A stretch of 64,000 nucleotides of DNA from Luteimonas sp. RC10 (GCF_014192745.1 NZ_JACHYJ010000001.1:310001-374000); one strand, 5' to 3'; counted from the stretch's first letter, positions 1 to 9,336 are shown. Program-made: numbers and translations. Notes: generated by a model not told the origin, from the letters alone.

Positions 1-878
1 AGCACCGCGGTGCTGGCGGCCATGCAGCGTTGGCCGGCCGCGCCGAACGCGGCGCCGGCCATCGCGTTGAGGGTCTGCTCCTTGTTGGCGTCGGGCAGCA
101 GGATCGCGTGGTTCTTCGCGCCCATCATGCATTGCACGCGCTTGCCGGCGAGCGAGGCGCGGTTGTAGACGTGGGTGCCGACCTTGGTCGAGCCGACGAA
201 CGAGACCGCCTTGATGTCGGCGTGGTCGCAGATCGCGTTGACCACGTCCGGGCCGCCGTGCACGACATTGAGCACGCCCTTGGGAATGCCGGCCTCAAGC
301 GCCAGCTCGACCAGACGCATCGTCACCAGCGGGTCCTGCTCGGACGGCTTGAGCACGAAGGTGTTGCCGGTCGCGATCGCCATCGGGAACATCCACAGCG
401 GAATCATCGCGGGGAAGTTGAACGGTGTGATGCCGGCGCACACGCCCAGCGGCTGCAGCAGCGTGTAGGTGTCCACGCCGTTGGCGACATTGTTGGCCAG
501 TTCGCCCAGCTGCAGGTTGCCGATCGCCGCGGCGTGCTCGACCACCTCCAGGCCGCGGAACACATCGCCCTCGGCATCGGGCAGGGTCTTTCCCTGCTCG
601 CTGGTCAGGATCGCGGCCAGCTCGCTCATGTGCTCGCGGATCAGCTGCTGGTACTTGAGGAAGATCCGCGCACGCGTGCCGATCGGGGTCTTGCGCCAGG
701 TCTTGAACGCCCTCTGCGCAGCGGCAACGGCCGCGTCGACTTCCGCTGCGGTCGCGAACGGCACGCGCGCCAGCACCGCCTGCGTGGCCGGGTTGACCAC
801 ATCGCGCCATTCGCGGGTCTGGGACTGGACGAACTCGCCGTCGATCAGCAGCGGGACGGAGTGCGGGGCATTCGACAT
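1..878 (-). CDS. mmsA: Methylmalonate-semialdehyde dehydrogenase (CoA-acylating), 5' part, cut by window edge
   Basis: This is the first 292 codons of an aldehyde dehydrogenase superfamily protein; the 3' part lies outside the window. The family oxidises methylmalonate semialdehyde (and malonate semialdehyde) to propionyl-CoA (acetyl-CoA) in valine and pyrimidine breakdown, in the cytoplasm. Visible marks are the N-terminal LIDGEFV segment, the NPATQ motif, the GITPFNFPAMIPLWM stretch typical of CoA-acylating MMSDH, the NAD-binding FVGSTKVG, and the active-site region AAGQRCMA with the catalytic Cys at about residue 285. The ATG at 878 gives MSNAPHS and fits the family length. The gene diverges from an ScfR-type regulator with paired repeats between them, which fits control by short-chain acyl-CoA levels. 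Family assignment is firm; exact substrate is inferred from motifs. Confidence 0.93.
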   Translation of the reverse strand, partial: MSNAPHSVPLLIDGEFVQSQTREWRDVVNPATQAVLARVPFATAAEVDAAVAAAQRAFKTWRKTPIGTRARIFLKYQQLIREHMSELAAILTSEQGKTLPDAEGDVFRGLEVVEHAAAIGNLQLGELANNVANGVDTYTLLQPLGVCAGITPFNFPAMIPLWMFPMAIATGNTFVLKPSEQDPLVTMRLVELALEAGIPKGVLNVVHGGPDVVNAICDHADIKAVSFVGSTKVGTHVYNRASLAGKRVQCMMGAKNHAILLPDANKEQTLNAMAGAAFGAAGQRCMAASTAV

Positions 879-904
879 GGGGCAGGCCTGCGGGGCGGGA
901 CGGG

Positions 905-995
905 ATTCGCATTATTCGCAGGATCGGCACGGCCGACGCCTGTTCACGCCCGCGTATCGTGCGAACATCGCCGACATTCCTGCGAAGATTGCGAA
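905..995. promoter_or_regulatory. Paired TTCGCA / TGCGAA boxes between mmsA and the regulator
   Basis: ATTCGCA occurs at 905-911 and again at 914-920, nine bases apart. The reverse-complement box TGCGAA occurs at 981-986 and 990-995, also nine bases apart, and once more at 960-965. The two 15-base units (TTCGCA-N3-TTCGCA and TGCGAA-N3-TGCGAA) are near reverse complements, so each divergent gene has one properly oriented copy. They are likely operators for the adjacent ScfR/RamB-type regulator; that binding is inferred. Confidence 0.55.
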
Positions 996-998
996 CTC

Positions 999-2354
999 AT
1001 GGCCCGTCCCAAGCGCTTCGTCGGCGCCCGGCTGCGCCGCCTACGCCAGCAACACGGCCTGGCCCAGGCCGCGCTGGCCCAGGCGCTGGCGCTGTCGCCG
1101 AGCTATCTCAACCAGATCGAGCGCGACCAGCGCCCACTGACGCCGGCGGTGCAGGCGCGGCTCGAGGCGCTGCTCGGCCCGCAGCCGACCCTGTTCGACG
1201 ACGCCGGCCCGGCTGCGCTGGTCGGCGAACTGCGCGAGGCATTGGCCGAACTCGGCGAGACCGCCGCCACGCCCGAGGAGTTGGAGACGCTGGCCGGCGA
1301 CCTGCCCGGCATCGCCCGCGTGCTGCTGGACCTGCACCGACGCCAGCGCGCGATCCGCGAACGCGCCGACGTGCTCGCCGCGCAACTGGGCGAGGTCGAG
1401 CTCGCCGGGCCCGACGGCGACCCGGTGCGCGACTACTTCAACCGCCGCCGCAACCACGTTGCCGAACTCGACGACATCGCCGAGGCGGCGTTCGGCGCGC
1501 ACGGGCTCGTCGCCGGCCAGGTCGCCCCGCGGCTGCGCCAGCGGCTGCGCGAGGCCCACGGCATCACCGTGGCGCTGGGCGACGGCCTCGACGACAAGCG
1601 CCGCTTCGACCCCGGCACCCGCACGCTGTGGCTGTCCGACTGGCTGCAGCCCGGCCAGCAGGCGTTCCAGATGGCGGCCGAACTCGCGCTGCGCGAACAC
1701 GGCGCGCTGATCGACGCCCTGGTCGCCCAGGCCGGCTTTGCCGACCTCGAACGCGCCGCACAGGCGCGCATCGGCCTGTCGAACTACTACGCCGGCGCGC
1801 TGGTGATGCCCTACGGCGCCTTCCTCGATGCCGCCCAGGCCGAGCGCTACGACATCGATCGCCTCGCCCACCGCTTCGGTGTCGGCTTCGAAGCCGTCTG
1901 CCATCGCCTGAGCACGCTCGCCCGCCCAGGCCGGCCGGGCCTGCCGTTCTTCTTCGTGCGCGTCGACCGCGCCGGCAACATCTCCAAGCGCCACTCGGCG
2001 ACCGACTTCCACTTCTCCCACGTCGGCGGCGCCTGCCCGCTGTGGATCGTCTACGAGGCCTTCAACCAGCCCGGCCGCATCCTGACCCAGGTTGCGCGCA
2101 TGCCCGACGGCCGCCGCCACTTCTGGCTGGCCCGCCAGGTCGAGAGCGGCCCGACCGGCTACGGCCGCCAGCGCAAGACCTTCGCGGTGAGCCTGGGCTG
2201 CGACCTGCGCCACGCCGACCGCCTGACCTACTCGCGCGGCCTCGACCTCGACGACCTCGCCACCGCCACCCCGATCGGCCCGGGCTGCAAGGTCTGCGAA
2301 CGCACCGACTGCGTCCAGCGCGCCTTCCCGCCCCTCCGCCTCCCCCCGCTCTAG
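999..2354 (+). CDS. ScfR/RamB-type short-chain fatty acyl transcriptional regulator (XRE HTH, ImmA/IrrE-like, DUF2083)
   Basis: A 451-residue regulator. Residues 5-65 form an XRE helix-turn-helix (GARLRRLRQQHGLAQAALA, then SPSYLNQIERDQRPL). The middle resembles the IrrE/ImmA-like core. The C-terminal part is DUF2083-like and ends in a Cys-rich patch (CKVC, then CERTDC). The ATG at 999 was chosen because the HTH begins a few residues in; the longer upstream reading frame is antisense to mmsA. Members of this family sense short-chain acyl-CoAs and control propionate, glyoxylate or methylmalonate genes (RamB, PccR, PrpC-type regulators). The divergent mmsA is the obvious target. Effector identity is not visible from sequence. 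Confidence 0.87.
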   Translation: MARPKRFVGARLRRLRQQHGLAQAALAQALALSPSYLNQIERDQRPLTPAVQARLEALLGPQPTLFDDAGPAALVGELREALAELGETAATPEELETLAGDLPGIARVLLDLHRRQRAIRERADVLAAQLGEVELAGPDGDPVRDYFNRRRNHVAELDDIAEAAFGAHGLVAGQVAPRLRQRLREAHGITVALGDGLDDKRRFDPGTRTLWLSDWLQPGQQAFQMAAELALREHGALIDALVAQAGFADLERAAQARIGLSNYYAGALVMPYGAFLDAAQAERYDIDRLAHRFGVGFEAVCHRLSTLARPGRPGLPFFFVRVDRAGNISKRHSATDFHFSHVGGACPLWIVYEAFNQPGRILTQVARMPDGRRHFWLARQVESGPTGYGRQRKTFAVSLGCDLRHADRLTYSRGLDLDDLATATPIGPGCKVCERTDCVQRAFPPLRLPPL

Positions 2355-2427
2355 AACACCGGGGTCGATCCGGGGGCGTCGGCGCGTGCTCGCATGCTGG
2401 CGATGGCGTGCGAACGACGATGCCCGT

Positions 2428-2466
2428 ACGACGGGAGCGACGCCATCGGGGCGTCGCTCCCGTCGT
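2428..2466. terminator. Perfect 17-bp stem between convergent genes (bidirectional terminator or REP-like element)
   Basis: The arm at 2428-2444 (ACGACGGGAGCGACGCC) is exactly complementary to 2450-2466, with a five-base loop ATCGG. It sits midway between the convergent stops at 2354 and 2496. There is no T-run on either side. The core GGGAGCGACGCC resembles repeated extragenic palindromes of xanthomonads and pseudomonads, so it may be a REP copy doing terminator duty. Confidence 0.7.
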
Positions 2467-2495
2467 GTGGGGACATTGCACTCTGCCCCCGGTTT

Positions 2496-4439
2496 TCAGT
2501 CGTCGAGCAGGGTGTCCTGCCAGAAGGTGACGCCGGCCCAGAAAATGTAGTCGCGGTTCTCGCGCTTGTGGAAGCCGTGGCCTTCGTTGCGCGCGAGGAC
2601 ATGCCAGGCGCGGCCGCCGTTGGCGCGCACGGCGGCGACGATCTGTTCGGCTTCCGACGGCGGCACGCGCGGGTCGTTGCCGCCGGTGGCGACCATCAGC
2701 GGCACGCGGATGCGGTCGACATTGCGCAGCGGCGAGATCTCGGCGAGCTTGGCGCGCTGCTCGGGGATGCGCTCGTCGCCGTACTCGACCCGCCGCAGGT
2801 CCTGGCGATAGGACTGGGTGTTCTCCAGGAACGTCACGAAGTCGGAGATCGCCACCGCGCAGCTGGCCGCGCGCAGGCGGTCGCTGTAGTGCACCGCCGA
2901 GGCGTAGCACATGTAGCCGCCGTAGGAGAATCCGTAGACCGCGAACCGCGCCGGGTCGAGCGCCGCGTCCTGCTCCAGCGCATCGAGGAACGCGCCGATG
3001 TCGCGCACCGAGTCCTCACGCTTCCACGGCCCGTTGTCGAGGTCGAGGAACCGGCGCCCATAGCCCGACGAGCCACGCACATTGGGCAGGAAGATCGCGA
3101 TACCCAGCTCATTGACCAGGTAGTTGTCGGTGCCCAGGAACCCCGGCCGGCTCTGGCCTTCGGGGCCGCCGTGGATGTCGATGATCAACGGCCGCTTGCC
3201 GGGGAACTTCGCCGGGTCCGGACGATACAGAAAGCCCGACATCGCCTCGCCATCGAAGCTGCGGATTTCGACCCGTTCCGGCGCCCGGTTGCGCGCCAGA
3301 TCCAGCCCGCCCGCCTCGCTGCGGGTCCAGCGACGGACCGCGAGCGTGTCGGGATCGATCGAGAACGCATCGCCGGGCACATCGAAGGCCGACAGGCTCA
3401 GACCGATCTCGCCCCAGGGCGCGATCTGCAGCAGGTGGCCGAAGCTCCAGTGCAGCACGCCGTCAGGCAGGCCGTCGACATTGCGGACCTGTCCGCTGGC
3501 CGGATCGAGCACGCGCAGCCGCGACACGCCGGCATCGTTGATCGCATAGACGACGAAGCGCTCGTCGTCGGCGACCGCGTAATCGGTCACATCCCATGGC
3601 GTTTCGGGGCTCAATGCCGTGAACGCGCCGCTGCGACGATCGAGCTTGCCCAGACGCACCACGTCCGCATCGCGGTTCGACAGTGTCCAGATGCTGCCGT
3701 CGGCCGCGTAGCGTGCGTCGGCGTACGAGGCAGCCTGCGCCGGGTCGGTCAGCGAGGTCATGCGGCCACTGCGCAGGTCGATCTCGGCAATCACCGCCTG
3801 GTTGATCGACAAGCGATTGATCGCCAGCGCGCGACGGCCATCGGCGGAGAAGTCGCTGATGTTCCAGCCGCCACCGATGACCGTCGCCACCCGACGGTCG
3901 GTCGCCGGGTCGCGCGGATCGATCACGTACAGATCGGCATCGGTGCCGTTGCGACGCGTCGACGAATAGCCCACCCAGCGCCCATCGCGGCTCCAGGCGC
4001 CGAACGCATTGCGGCTCTTGCCGTCGGTCAGCAGCGTCAGCCGGCCTTCGTCGAGCCGGTAGAGCTGGAAGAACTCATCGCCGCCGACGTCCTTCTGTAC
4101 CACCAGCGCCGGCGCACCGGCCGGTGCATGGGTAGCGAACGGGGTCGGCTCGGCCTCGAAGCTGATCTGCCGACGCGCGCCGTCGGGCCGGGCGACCTCG
4201 AACAGCTGATCGGTGCTGCCGAAGCGGGTCTTGATGAGCATCGAACGATCGGCGGTGTTCCAGCCCAGGAACTGCGCGCTGCGGAACTCCAGGTAGGGAC
4301 GCGTCCGCGTTGCGGTGTCGTCGGGAATCTCGGGAACGCCATCGGCCAGCACCGCCGGCGGCACGGCGACGGTCGCGGATGCGACCGTCGCTGCCACCAG
4401 CAATGTGAGACCGAAGAGCGCCTGGTGTGCGGTCTTCAT
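2496..4439 (-). CDS. Exported prolyl oligopeptidase family (S9) serine peptidase
   Basis: A 647-residue secreted peptidase. It starts with a signal peptide (MKTAHQALFGLTLLVAATVASA). It continues with a beta-propeller-like region and ends in an alpha/beta hydrolase domain with nucleophile motif GFSYGGYM, the acid in GGNDPRVP and the histidine in NEGHGFHK, in the order of the S9 family. The start at 4439 is preferred over 4448 because GAAGG lies ten bases upstream of it and would abut the other ATG. It lies 34 bases downstream of a TonB receptor on the same strand, so the two are probably co-transcribed. That suggests periplasmic or surface cleavage of a peptide ligand taken up by the receptor. 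The exact dipeptidyl or acylaminoacyl specificity cannot be told. Confidence 0.88.
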   Translation of the reverse strand: MKTAHQALFGLTLLVAATVASATVAVPPAVLADGVPEIPDDTATRTRPYLEFRSAQFLGWNTADRSMLIKTRFGSTDQLFEVARPDGARRQISFEAEPTPFATHAPAGAPALVVQKDVGGDEFFQLYRLDEGRLTLLTDGKSRNAFGAWSRDGRWVGYSSTRRNGTDADLYVIDPRDPATDRRVATVIGGGWNISDFSADGRRALAINRLSINQAVIAEIDLRSGRMTSLTDPAQAASYADARYAADGSIWTLSNRDADVVRLGKLDRRSGAFTALSPETPWDVTDYAVADDERFVVYAINDAGVSRLRVLDPASGQVRNVDGLPDGVLHWSFGHLLQIAPWGEIGLSLSAFDVPGDAFSIDPDTLAVRRWTRSEAGGLDLARNRAPERVEIRSFDGEAMSGFLYRPDPAKFPGKRPLIIDIHGGPEGQSRPGFLGTDNYLVNELGIAIFLPNVRGSSGYGRRFLDLDNGPWKREDSVRDIGAFLDALEQDAALDPARFAVYGFSYGGYMCYASAVHYSDRLRAASCAVAISDFVTFLENTQSYRQDLRRVEYGDERIPEQRAKLAEISPLRNVDRIRVPLMVATGGNDPRVPPSEAEQIVAAVRANGGRAWHVLARNEGHGFHKRENRDYIFWAGVTFWQDTLLDD

Positions 4440-4473
4440 GGAGGTCATACCTTCGTGTCGGGGAGCTGCGTGC

Positions 4474-7400
4474 TCAGAACTTCAGGCGAACGCCGGCGGT
4501 GTAGTAGCGGCCCATCACGTCGTAGTACGGCGAGAACGTCGAGCCGATCGGCGCCTGCTTGTTGGTGACGTTGTTGATCGCGCCATACAGTTCCAGCTGC
4601 CCACCCTCGCCCAGCCGCGTGCTCGCGCCCAGGTCGTAGTAGACGTAGCTGCCGATCGCGCCGTTGACGATCGCCTGGTTGCGGTCGTACTGCCCGGACG
4701 AGATGTAACGGGCACGGACGTTGGCCGAGAACCGGTCGCTGTTGAACGTCAGGCTGCTGACCGCGCGCCAGCGCGGCACGCCCAGGCCGAACGCATAGCC
4801 CTGCGAGCCGACGTACTCGATGTTGTTGATCCCGTCGTCGGTGGTCAGGCTGTTGATCCAACTGGCCAGGGTGCGCGTGGTCAGCGTCCCGCCCACACCG
4901 AACAGTGTCGTCGGCCGCTTGTAGGCCAGCTCGATGTCCACGCCGTCGGTCTTGTACTCCGACAGGTTGGTGTAGGTGGAGACGATGCGGGTGATGTTGC
5001 CGCCGGCATCGCGCTCCACGCGTGCGCACATCGCAGGGTTCCCCGCCGCGCAGCGGTTGAGGATGTCCTGCAGGCCCACCGTGGTGATGACGTCCTGGAT
5101 CTGGATGTCGAAGTAGTCCACCGACAGGTCCAGCCCCTCGACCGACTGCGGCGACCAGGTCAGACCAACCGTGAGCGTGTCCGCGGTCTCGGGCACCAGC
5201 GCCGGATTGCCGCCGCCGTTGCTCAGCGCGTACACCGTCTGACCGGTGACCGGGTCAAGCACGTAGCTCCAACCGGTGGTGCTGGTGGTGAACAGTTCGC
5301 TCAGATTCGCCGACCGGATGTCGCGCGAGCGCGCGATGCGGCCACGAAAGCCCGGAAAGAACTCGTTGGTCGCGCCCAGCTTCCACGACCAGATCGCCCC
5401 GGTGGTGGAGTAGTCGGACACACGCGCGGCGGCGTTGACGCCGAAGTCGTGCAGCAGGCCGCGGTCCTTGGCGATCGGCAACAGCACCTCGCCGAACAGT
5501 TCCTTGACCGTGAAGCTGCCCTGCATCGGGTTGAAGCTGAAGGAGCGGAAGGCCTTGGCCGCATCGAGCGCGCCGACGCGCTGGTCGATCGACTCACGCC
5601 GCGCTTCCACGCCCACCGCCACCGACGCGGCGCCGGCCGGCATCTGGAACGGTTCGCCGCGCAGGCTCGCGCCGAAGGTGTCGAGCTTGGACGTCGAGCG
5701 CTGGCTGGGCGTGCCGGTCACGTAGTCGGCCGCGGCCTGCGACGGTGCGCCTTCGCCGAACACGTTGATCGGCACGCAGGCGACGCTGGGATCGGCGAGC
5801 GTCACCCGGCACACCGGAGCACCGGTCACCGGGTCGATAACCGAGTCGATCGCGTTCGCCCACTCCTGCCGCAGCACGAACCCGGGCGTGTCGAAGTTCT
5901 GCTCGGCCTCGCCATGCGAGTAGTAGGTGCTCCAGCGCCAGTCGCCGGCATAGCCGTCGAAGGCCAGTGTGGCCTGGGTGGTCCGGCGCTCGAAGTCGAT
6001 CCGTGGATAGTTGATGTCGTTGTTGAACCGGCCGAGCGTCAGCGTGCTGGCGCCGGCGGCGATCATCTCGTCGCGGACCGTGCCGGGCAGGAATGCGTTG
6101 TCCAACCCGATCGACAGGTTGCCGCGGTTGTGGTCGCCGAACCAGATGTAGTGGTTGTACATGCGCGAGTGACGCACGTCGGCGCTCATCCGGACCGTGT
6201 CGGTGAGGTCGTAGCGCACACTGGCCAGCGTCGAATAGCGCTTCTGCGGCGCGCTCAGCGGGCTGTAGTCGTCGTTCGACGGGCCCTCGCCGCCGCTCAT
6301 CAGCGCGCCGACCACGGTGCCGTAATCGAAGGGGCGCAGCGAACCGTCGGGGTTGAACGCCTGGCCGGTCAGCGAGAAGCCGCTCACCGCATTGCCGCTC
6401 GCATCGCGGGCGCCGACGATCAGGCCGCCGATCGCGGCATCGGCGAAGCCCACATCAGGCATCAGCGTCGGTTGGCCGTCGATCCGCAGCGTCGACCAGC
6501 GGCCGGCCCGCGGCCGGGCACTGCGCGGCACGATGCCGTCGTTGTCGAGAAACTCGCCGCCGACCAGCAGATGGCCGCGATCGCCCGAAAACCGCGTGCC
6601 CCAGGCGCCCTCGAAGCGCTTTTCGTCGCCGTCCGAATAGGTCGAGCGCCCGGCCTGCGCGCCGAACTTCACGCCCTCGAAGTCGTGATCGAGGGTGATG
6701 TTGACCACGCCGCCGACCGCGCCCGAGCCCCAGGCCGCCGATGCACCGCCGGTCACCACGTCCACGTACTTCACCAGCACCGAGGGCACGGTGTTGAGGT
6801 CGTTGTCGCCCGAAACACGGCGCCCATCGAGCAGCACCAGGGTCCGGCTGATGCCCAGGCCGCGCAGGTCGACCGGCGCGTTGCCGGCGCCGGTGTTGGA
6901 GCCGGTGGTCTGCGGCGAGCTGGTCGCACGGAACTGCGGCAGGTCGTTGAGCGCGGCCCCGATGTTGGTGCGCATGTCGAGGTTCAACTCCTCGGCGCTG
7001 ATCGGCAGGATCGGCGTCGGCGAGACGAAATCAGGCCGATCGATGCGCGAGGCCGATACCCGGACGGTGTCCAGGCTGACCGCATCGCCCGACGGTCCCC
7101 CGACCGCCGTGCGCGCACCGGACACCGCCGGCGACGCCGCGGCCTGCGGCGCGGTCTCGTCGGCCACGATGATCACCCGGCCGTCGCTCTCGCGATAGGT
7201 CAGCCCGGTGCCGGCCAGCATCAGGTCCAGCGCTTCGCCGAGGCTGTGACGGCCGGAGACCGCAGGCGCGGTCAGGCCGCGCACCAGCTCCGGCGCCACG
7301 ATGATCTCGCGCTCGGCGCTGAGCGCCAGTTGATTGAGCGCCGCGCCCAGCGGCTGGCTCTGCACCGCGAACTCGCGTTGTGCCTCCTGCGCCGAAGCCG

Positions 7401-7503
7401 GAACCACCGCACCGACCATGCAACCCAGCGCGATCGCCAGTGCCGGCACCAGCGGATGCAACGAATGGCGACGCGCGCCGCGTGCCTTCAAACCCTTTGC
7501 CAT
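4474..7503 (-). CDS. TonB-dependent receptor with N-terminal STN signalling domain (FecA-like)
   Basis: A 1009-residue outer-membrane receptor. After a signal peptide (ends near VVPASAQE) come an STN (secretin/TonB N-terminus) domain at about residues 35-105 (FAVQSQPLGAALNQLAL, then DGRVIIVAD), a plug with QFRATSSPQTTG and LRGLGISRTLVLLDGRRV, and a long beta-barrel ending in a C-terminal aromatic signature (YYTAGVRLKF). The start at 7503 has GAGGGG upstream; a longer frame to 7596 lacks a signal peptide at its end. Receptors with an STN domain send a signal to a FecR-type anti-sigma factor when ligand binds. A sigma/FecR pair starts only 142 bases away on the opposite strand. Linkage to an S9 peptidase hints at a peptide-type ligand. 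This is an inference. Confidence 0.93.
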   Translation of the reverse strand: MAKGLKARGARRHSLHPLVPALAIALGCMVGAVVPASAQEAQREFAVQSQPLGAALNQLALSAEREIIVAPELVRGLTAPAVSGRHSLGEALDLMLAGTGLTYRESDGRVIIVADETAPQAAASPAVSGARTAVGGPSGDAVSLDTVRVSASRIDRPDFVSPTPILPISAEELNLDMRTNIGAALNDLPQFRATSSPQTTGSNTGAGNAPVDLRGLGISRTLVLLDGRRVSGDNDLNTVPSVLVKYVDVVTGGASAAWGSGAVGGVVNITLDHDFEGVKFGAQAGRSTYSDGDEKRFEGAWGTRFSGDRGHLLVGGEFLDNDGIVPRSARPRAGRWSTLRIDGQPTLMPDVGFADAAIGGLIVGARDASGNAVSGFSLTGQAFNPDGSLRPFDYGTVVGALMSGGEGPSNDDYSPLSAPQKRYSTLASVRYDLTDTVRMSADVRHSRMYNHYIWFGDHNRGNLSIGLDNAFLPGTVRDEMIAAGASTLTLGRFNNDINYPRIDFERRTTQATLAFDGYAGDWRWSTYYSHGEAEQNFDTPGFVLRQEWANAIDSVIDPVTGAPVCRVTLADPSVACVPINVFGEGAPSQAAADYVTGTPSQRSTSKLDTFGASLRGEPFQMPAGAASVAVGVEARRESIDQRVGALDAAKAFRSFSFNPMQGSFTVKELFGEVLLPIAKDRGLLHDFGVNAAARVSDYSTTGAIWSWKLGATNEFFPGFRGRIARSRDIRSANLSELFTTSTTGWSYVLDPVTGQTVYALSNGGGNPALVPETADTLTVGLTWSPQSVEGLDLSVDYFDIQIQDVITTVGLQDILNRCAAGNPAMCARVERDAGGNITRIVSTYTNLSEYKTDGVDIELAYKRPTTLFGVGGTLTTRTLASWINSLTTDDGINNIEYVGSQGYAFGLGVPRWRAVSSLTFNSDRFSANVRARYISSGQYDRNQAIVNGAIGSYVYYDLGASTRLGEGGQLELYGAINNVTNKQAPIGSTFSPYYDVMGRYYTAGVRLKF

Positions 7504-7645
7504 GAAATCCCCTCGAAAGTCGTGATCGGTCCCCGCCGGTCCATGACGCATGGTCATGACGCCCCTGTCCTCGATGTAGACGCACGAGCGCAACAATTCC
7601 TCAGCTTGCTCATCACACGCCGGTCACATAGGGTTCGAAGACGAC

Positions 7646-8233
7646 ATGCGTCGTGTTCTCCTTCCACACCTCATGACTGCGCCCGCCCCCGGCAAGGCGT
7701 CCGAGGCTGCCTCGCCGCAGCCGGACGAGCGGAACGTCACCCGTCTGGCCCAGCACTACCGGCCGGCGCTGCTGCGCTATTTCTCGCGACACCTGTCGAG
7801 CGCGGAGGACGCCGAGGACCTGACCCAGGACACGCTGGCGCGACTGAGCCAGCAGCCGGGCCACCGCCTGGCCGGGCTGGCGAATGTCGAAGCCTTCCTG
7901 ATGCGCATCGCCTCCAACCTGCTGCGCGACCGCTTCCGCCGCGACCGCAGCCACCGCGCCTCCGACCACGTGCCGATCGAGGCGGTCGCTGCGGCCTGGC
8001 AGAGTGAGGAACCGTCCTGCGAGTGCGTCTACGCAGACAAGGCGCGTCTGCAGCAGTTCCTGCAGGCGCTCGATGCCTTGCCGCCGCGCTGCCGCGAGGT
8101 CTTCTTGCTGCAGCGATATGATGGGCTGACCTACAGCGCGGTCGCCAAGCGGCTTGGCATCAGCGTGAGCGCGGTGGAGAAGCACATGATGCGGGCCCTG
8201 ATGCACCTGGATGCGACCCTGGACGAGGCATGA
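7646..8233 (+). CDS. ECF RNA polymerase sigma factor, FecI-like
   Basis: A 195-residue ECF sigma factor. Region 2 is recognisable (ALLRYFSRHLSSAEDAEDLTQDT, then EAFLMRIASNLLRDRFRR), followed by region 4 (LDALPPRCREVFLLQRYDGLTYSAVAKRLGISVSAVEKHMM). The spacing and the VEKHMMRAL helix are typical of FecI-type factors. The stop codon overlaps the start of the fecR-like gene in ATGA, so the two are translationally coupled. It probably drives the divergent receptor-peptidase unit when the receptor is occupied. An internal ATG at 7673 is a possible alternative start; neither has a strong ribosome site. Confidence 0.92.
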   Translation: MRRVLLPHLMTAPAPGKASEAASPQPDERNVTRLAQHYRPALLRYFSRHLSSAEDAEDLTQDTLARLSQQPGHRLAGLANVEAFLMRIASNLLRDRFRRDRSHRASDHVPIEAVAAAWQSEEPSCECVYADKARLQQFLQALDALPPRCREVFLLQRYDGLTYSAVAKRLGISVSAVEKHMMRALMHLDATLDEA

Positions 8234-9300
8234 AGCCTGAGCTCGAGCTGATCGAAGGCGGCGACCCGATCCGGCGCCGCGCAGCCGCGTGGTTCGCACG
8301 CCTGCGCGCTGACGACGTGAGCGGCGCCGACCTGCGCGCCTGGCAGGACTGGATCGACGCCGATCCCCGCCATCGCGCCGCCTACGAACGCCTGGAGCGG
8401 CTGTGGACCGGGCTGGGCACGCACGCGCCGCATCCGGAGATCGCGCGCCGCCTGGACGCGGTCGCGCCAGCCGATCGCGGCGAGCGCACGCGTCCCCGTC
8501 GTCGCTGGCCGGTCGCTGCGGGTCTGGCCGCCACCCTCGCCCTGGCGCTGCTCGGCGCCTGGCAGCTGCTGGTGCCGGCCGCACCGACCGAGCGTGTCTA
8601 CGCCACCGGCGTCGGCGAGCGGCGCGAGCTGGCACTCGAGGACGGCACCCGCATCACTCTGGACACCGACAGCCGGCTGCACGTCGCCTTCGGGCCGCGC
8701 GCGCGCACGGTGGTGCTCGACCGCGGCCGCGCGTTCTTCCGCGTCGCCCGCGAGCGCCGGCCACTGACCGTGCATACCGCGCACGGCGGACTGCGCGTGG
8801 TCGGCACCGAGTTCGAACTGAATCGACGCGCCGATGCACTGGACGTCGCCCTGATCGAAGGCGAGGTCGTGCTGCTGCCGCTCGATGACGGCCGCAACGA
8901 CCGCCCCGCCCCGTTGCTGGGCCTGGTCGCTGGCCAGACCGCGCGGCTCAGCCGCGATCTCGACACGCCGCAGATCGGCACCCTGCGCAAGCCCACCGCA
9001 CCGGCCTGGCTGTCGGGCCGGCTGGTGTTCGAGGACGCGACGCTGGCCGAGGTCGTGGCCGAGTTCAACCGCTACAGCCACGCGCGCATCGTCATCGACG
9101 ACGCGTCGCTGACAGAACTGCGCGTCACCGGCGTGTTCCGCAGCGATGCCCCGTTGGCCTTCGTCGGTGCGCTGTGCGAGGCCTATCCGATCGTGGCCGA
9201 CGCCAGCACGCCGGGCCGCCTGCGCTTGCGCCACGACCCGGACCGCCATGCGAGCCACACCCCCGGCCAGACCGGGCGCCGCGCCGTCGCCCAGCACTGA
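8230..9300 (+). CDS. FecR-family anti-sigma/sigma regulator
   Basis: A 356-residue inner-membrane regulator. Residues 10-60 are the cytoplasmic DUF4880 (FecR N-terminal) domain with AAAWFARLRADDVSGADLRAW and AYERLERLW. One membrane segment follows near residues 92-117 (VAAGLAATLALALLGAWQLLV), then the periplasmic FecR domain (RRELALEDGTRITLDTDS, LDRGRAFFRVA, VVGTEFELN). The C-terminal part (residues 255-335) resembles the STN-like DUF4974 fold that contacts the receptor. It overlaps the upstream sigma gene by four bases. Together with the STN receptor it makes a complete three-part cell-surface signalling system. Confidence 0.93.
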   Translation: MKPELELIEGGDPIRRRAAAWFARLRADDVSGADLRAWQDWIDADPRHRAAYERLERLWTGLGTHAPHPEIARRLDAVAPADRGERTRPRRRWPVAAGLAATLALALLGAWQLLVPAAPTERVYATGVGERRELALEDGTRITLDTDSRLHVAFGPRARTVVLDRGRAFFRVARERRPLTVHTAHGGLRVVGTEFELNRRADALDVALIEGEVVLLPLDDGRNDRPAPLLGLVAGQTARLSRDLDTPQIGTLRKPTAPAWLSGRLVFEDATLAEVVAEFNRYSHARIVIDDASLTELRVTGVFRSDAPLAFVGALCEAYPIVADASTPGRLRLRHDPDRHASHTPGQTGRRAVAQH

Positions 9301-9336
9301 CGACGCCGCGCGCGGCACCCGACCTCGATCCGCGCG

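Noticed and set aside
959..2530. Long arginine- and proline-rich reading frames overlapping the ScfR-type gene and others
   Set aside because: These are frames opposite or offset to real genes in GC-rich DNA, with no motifs.
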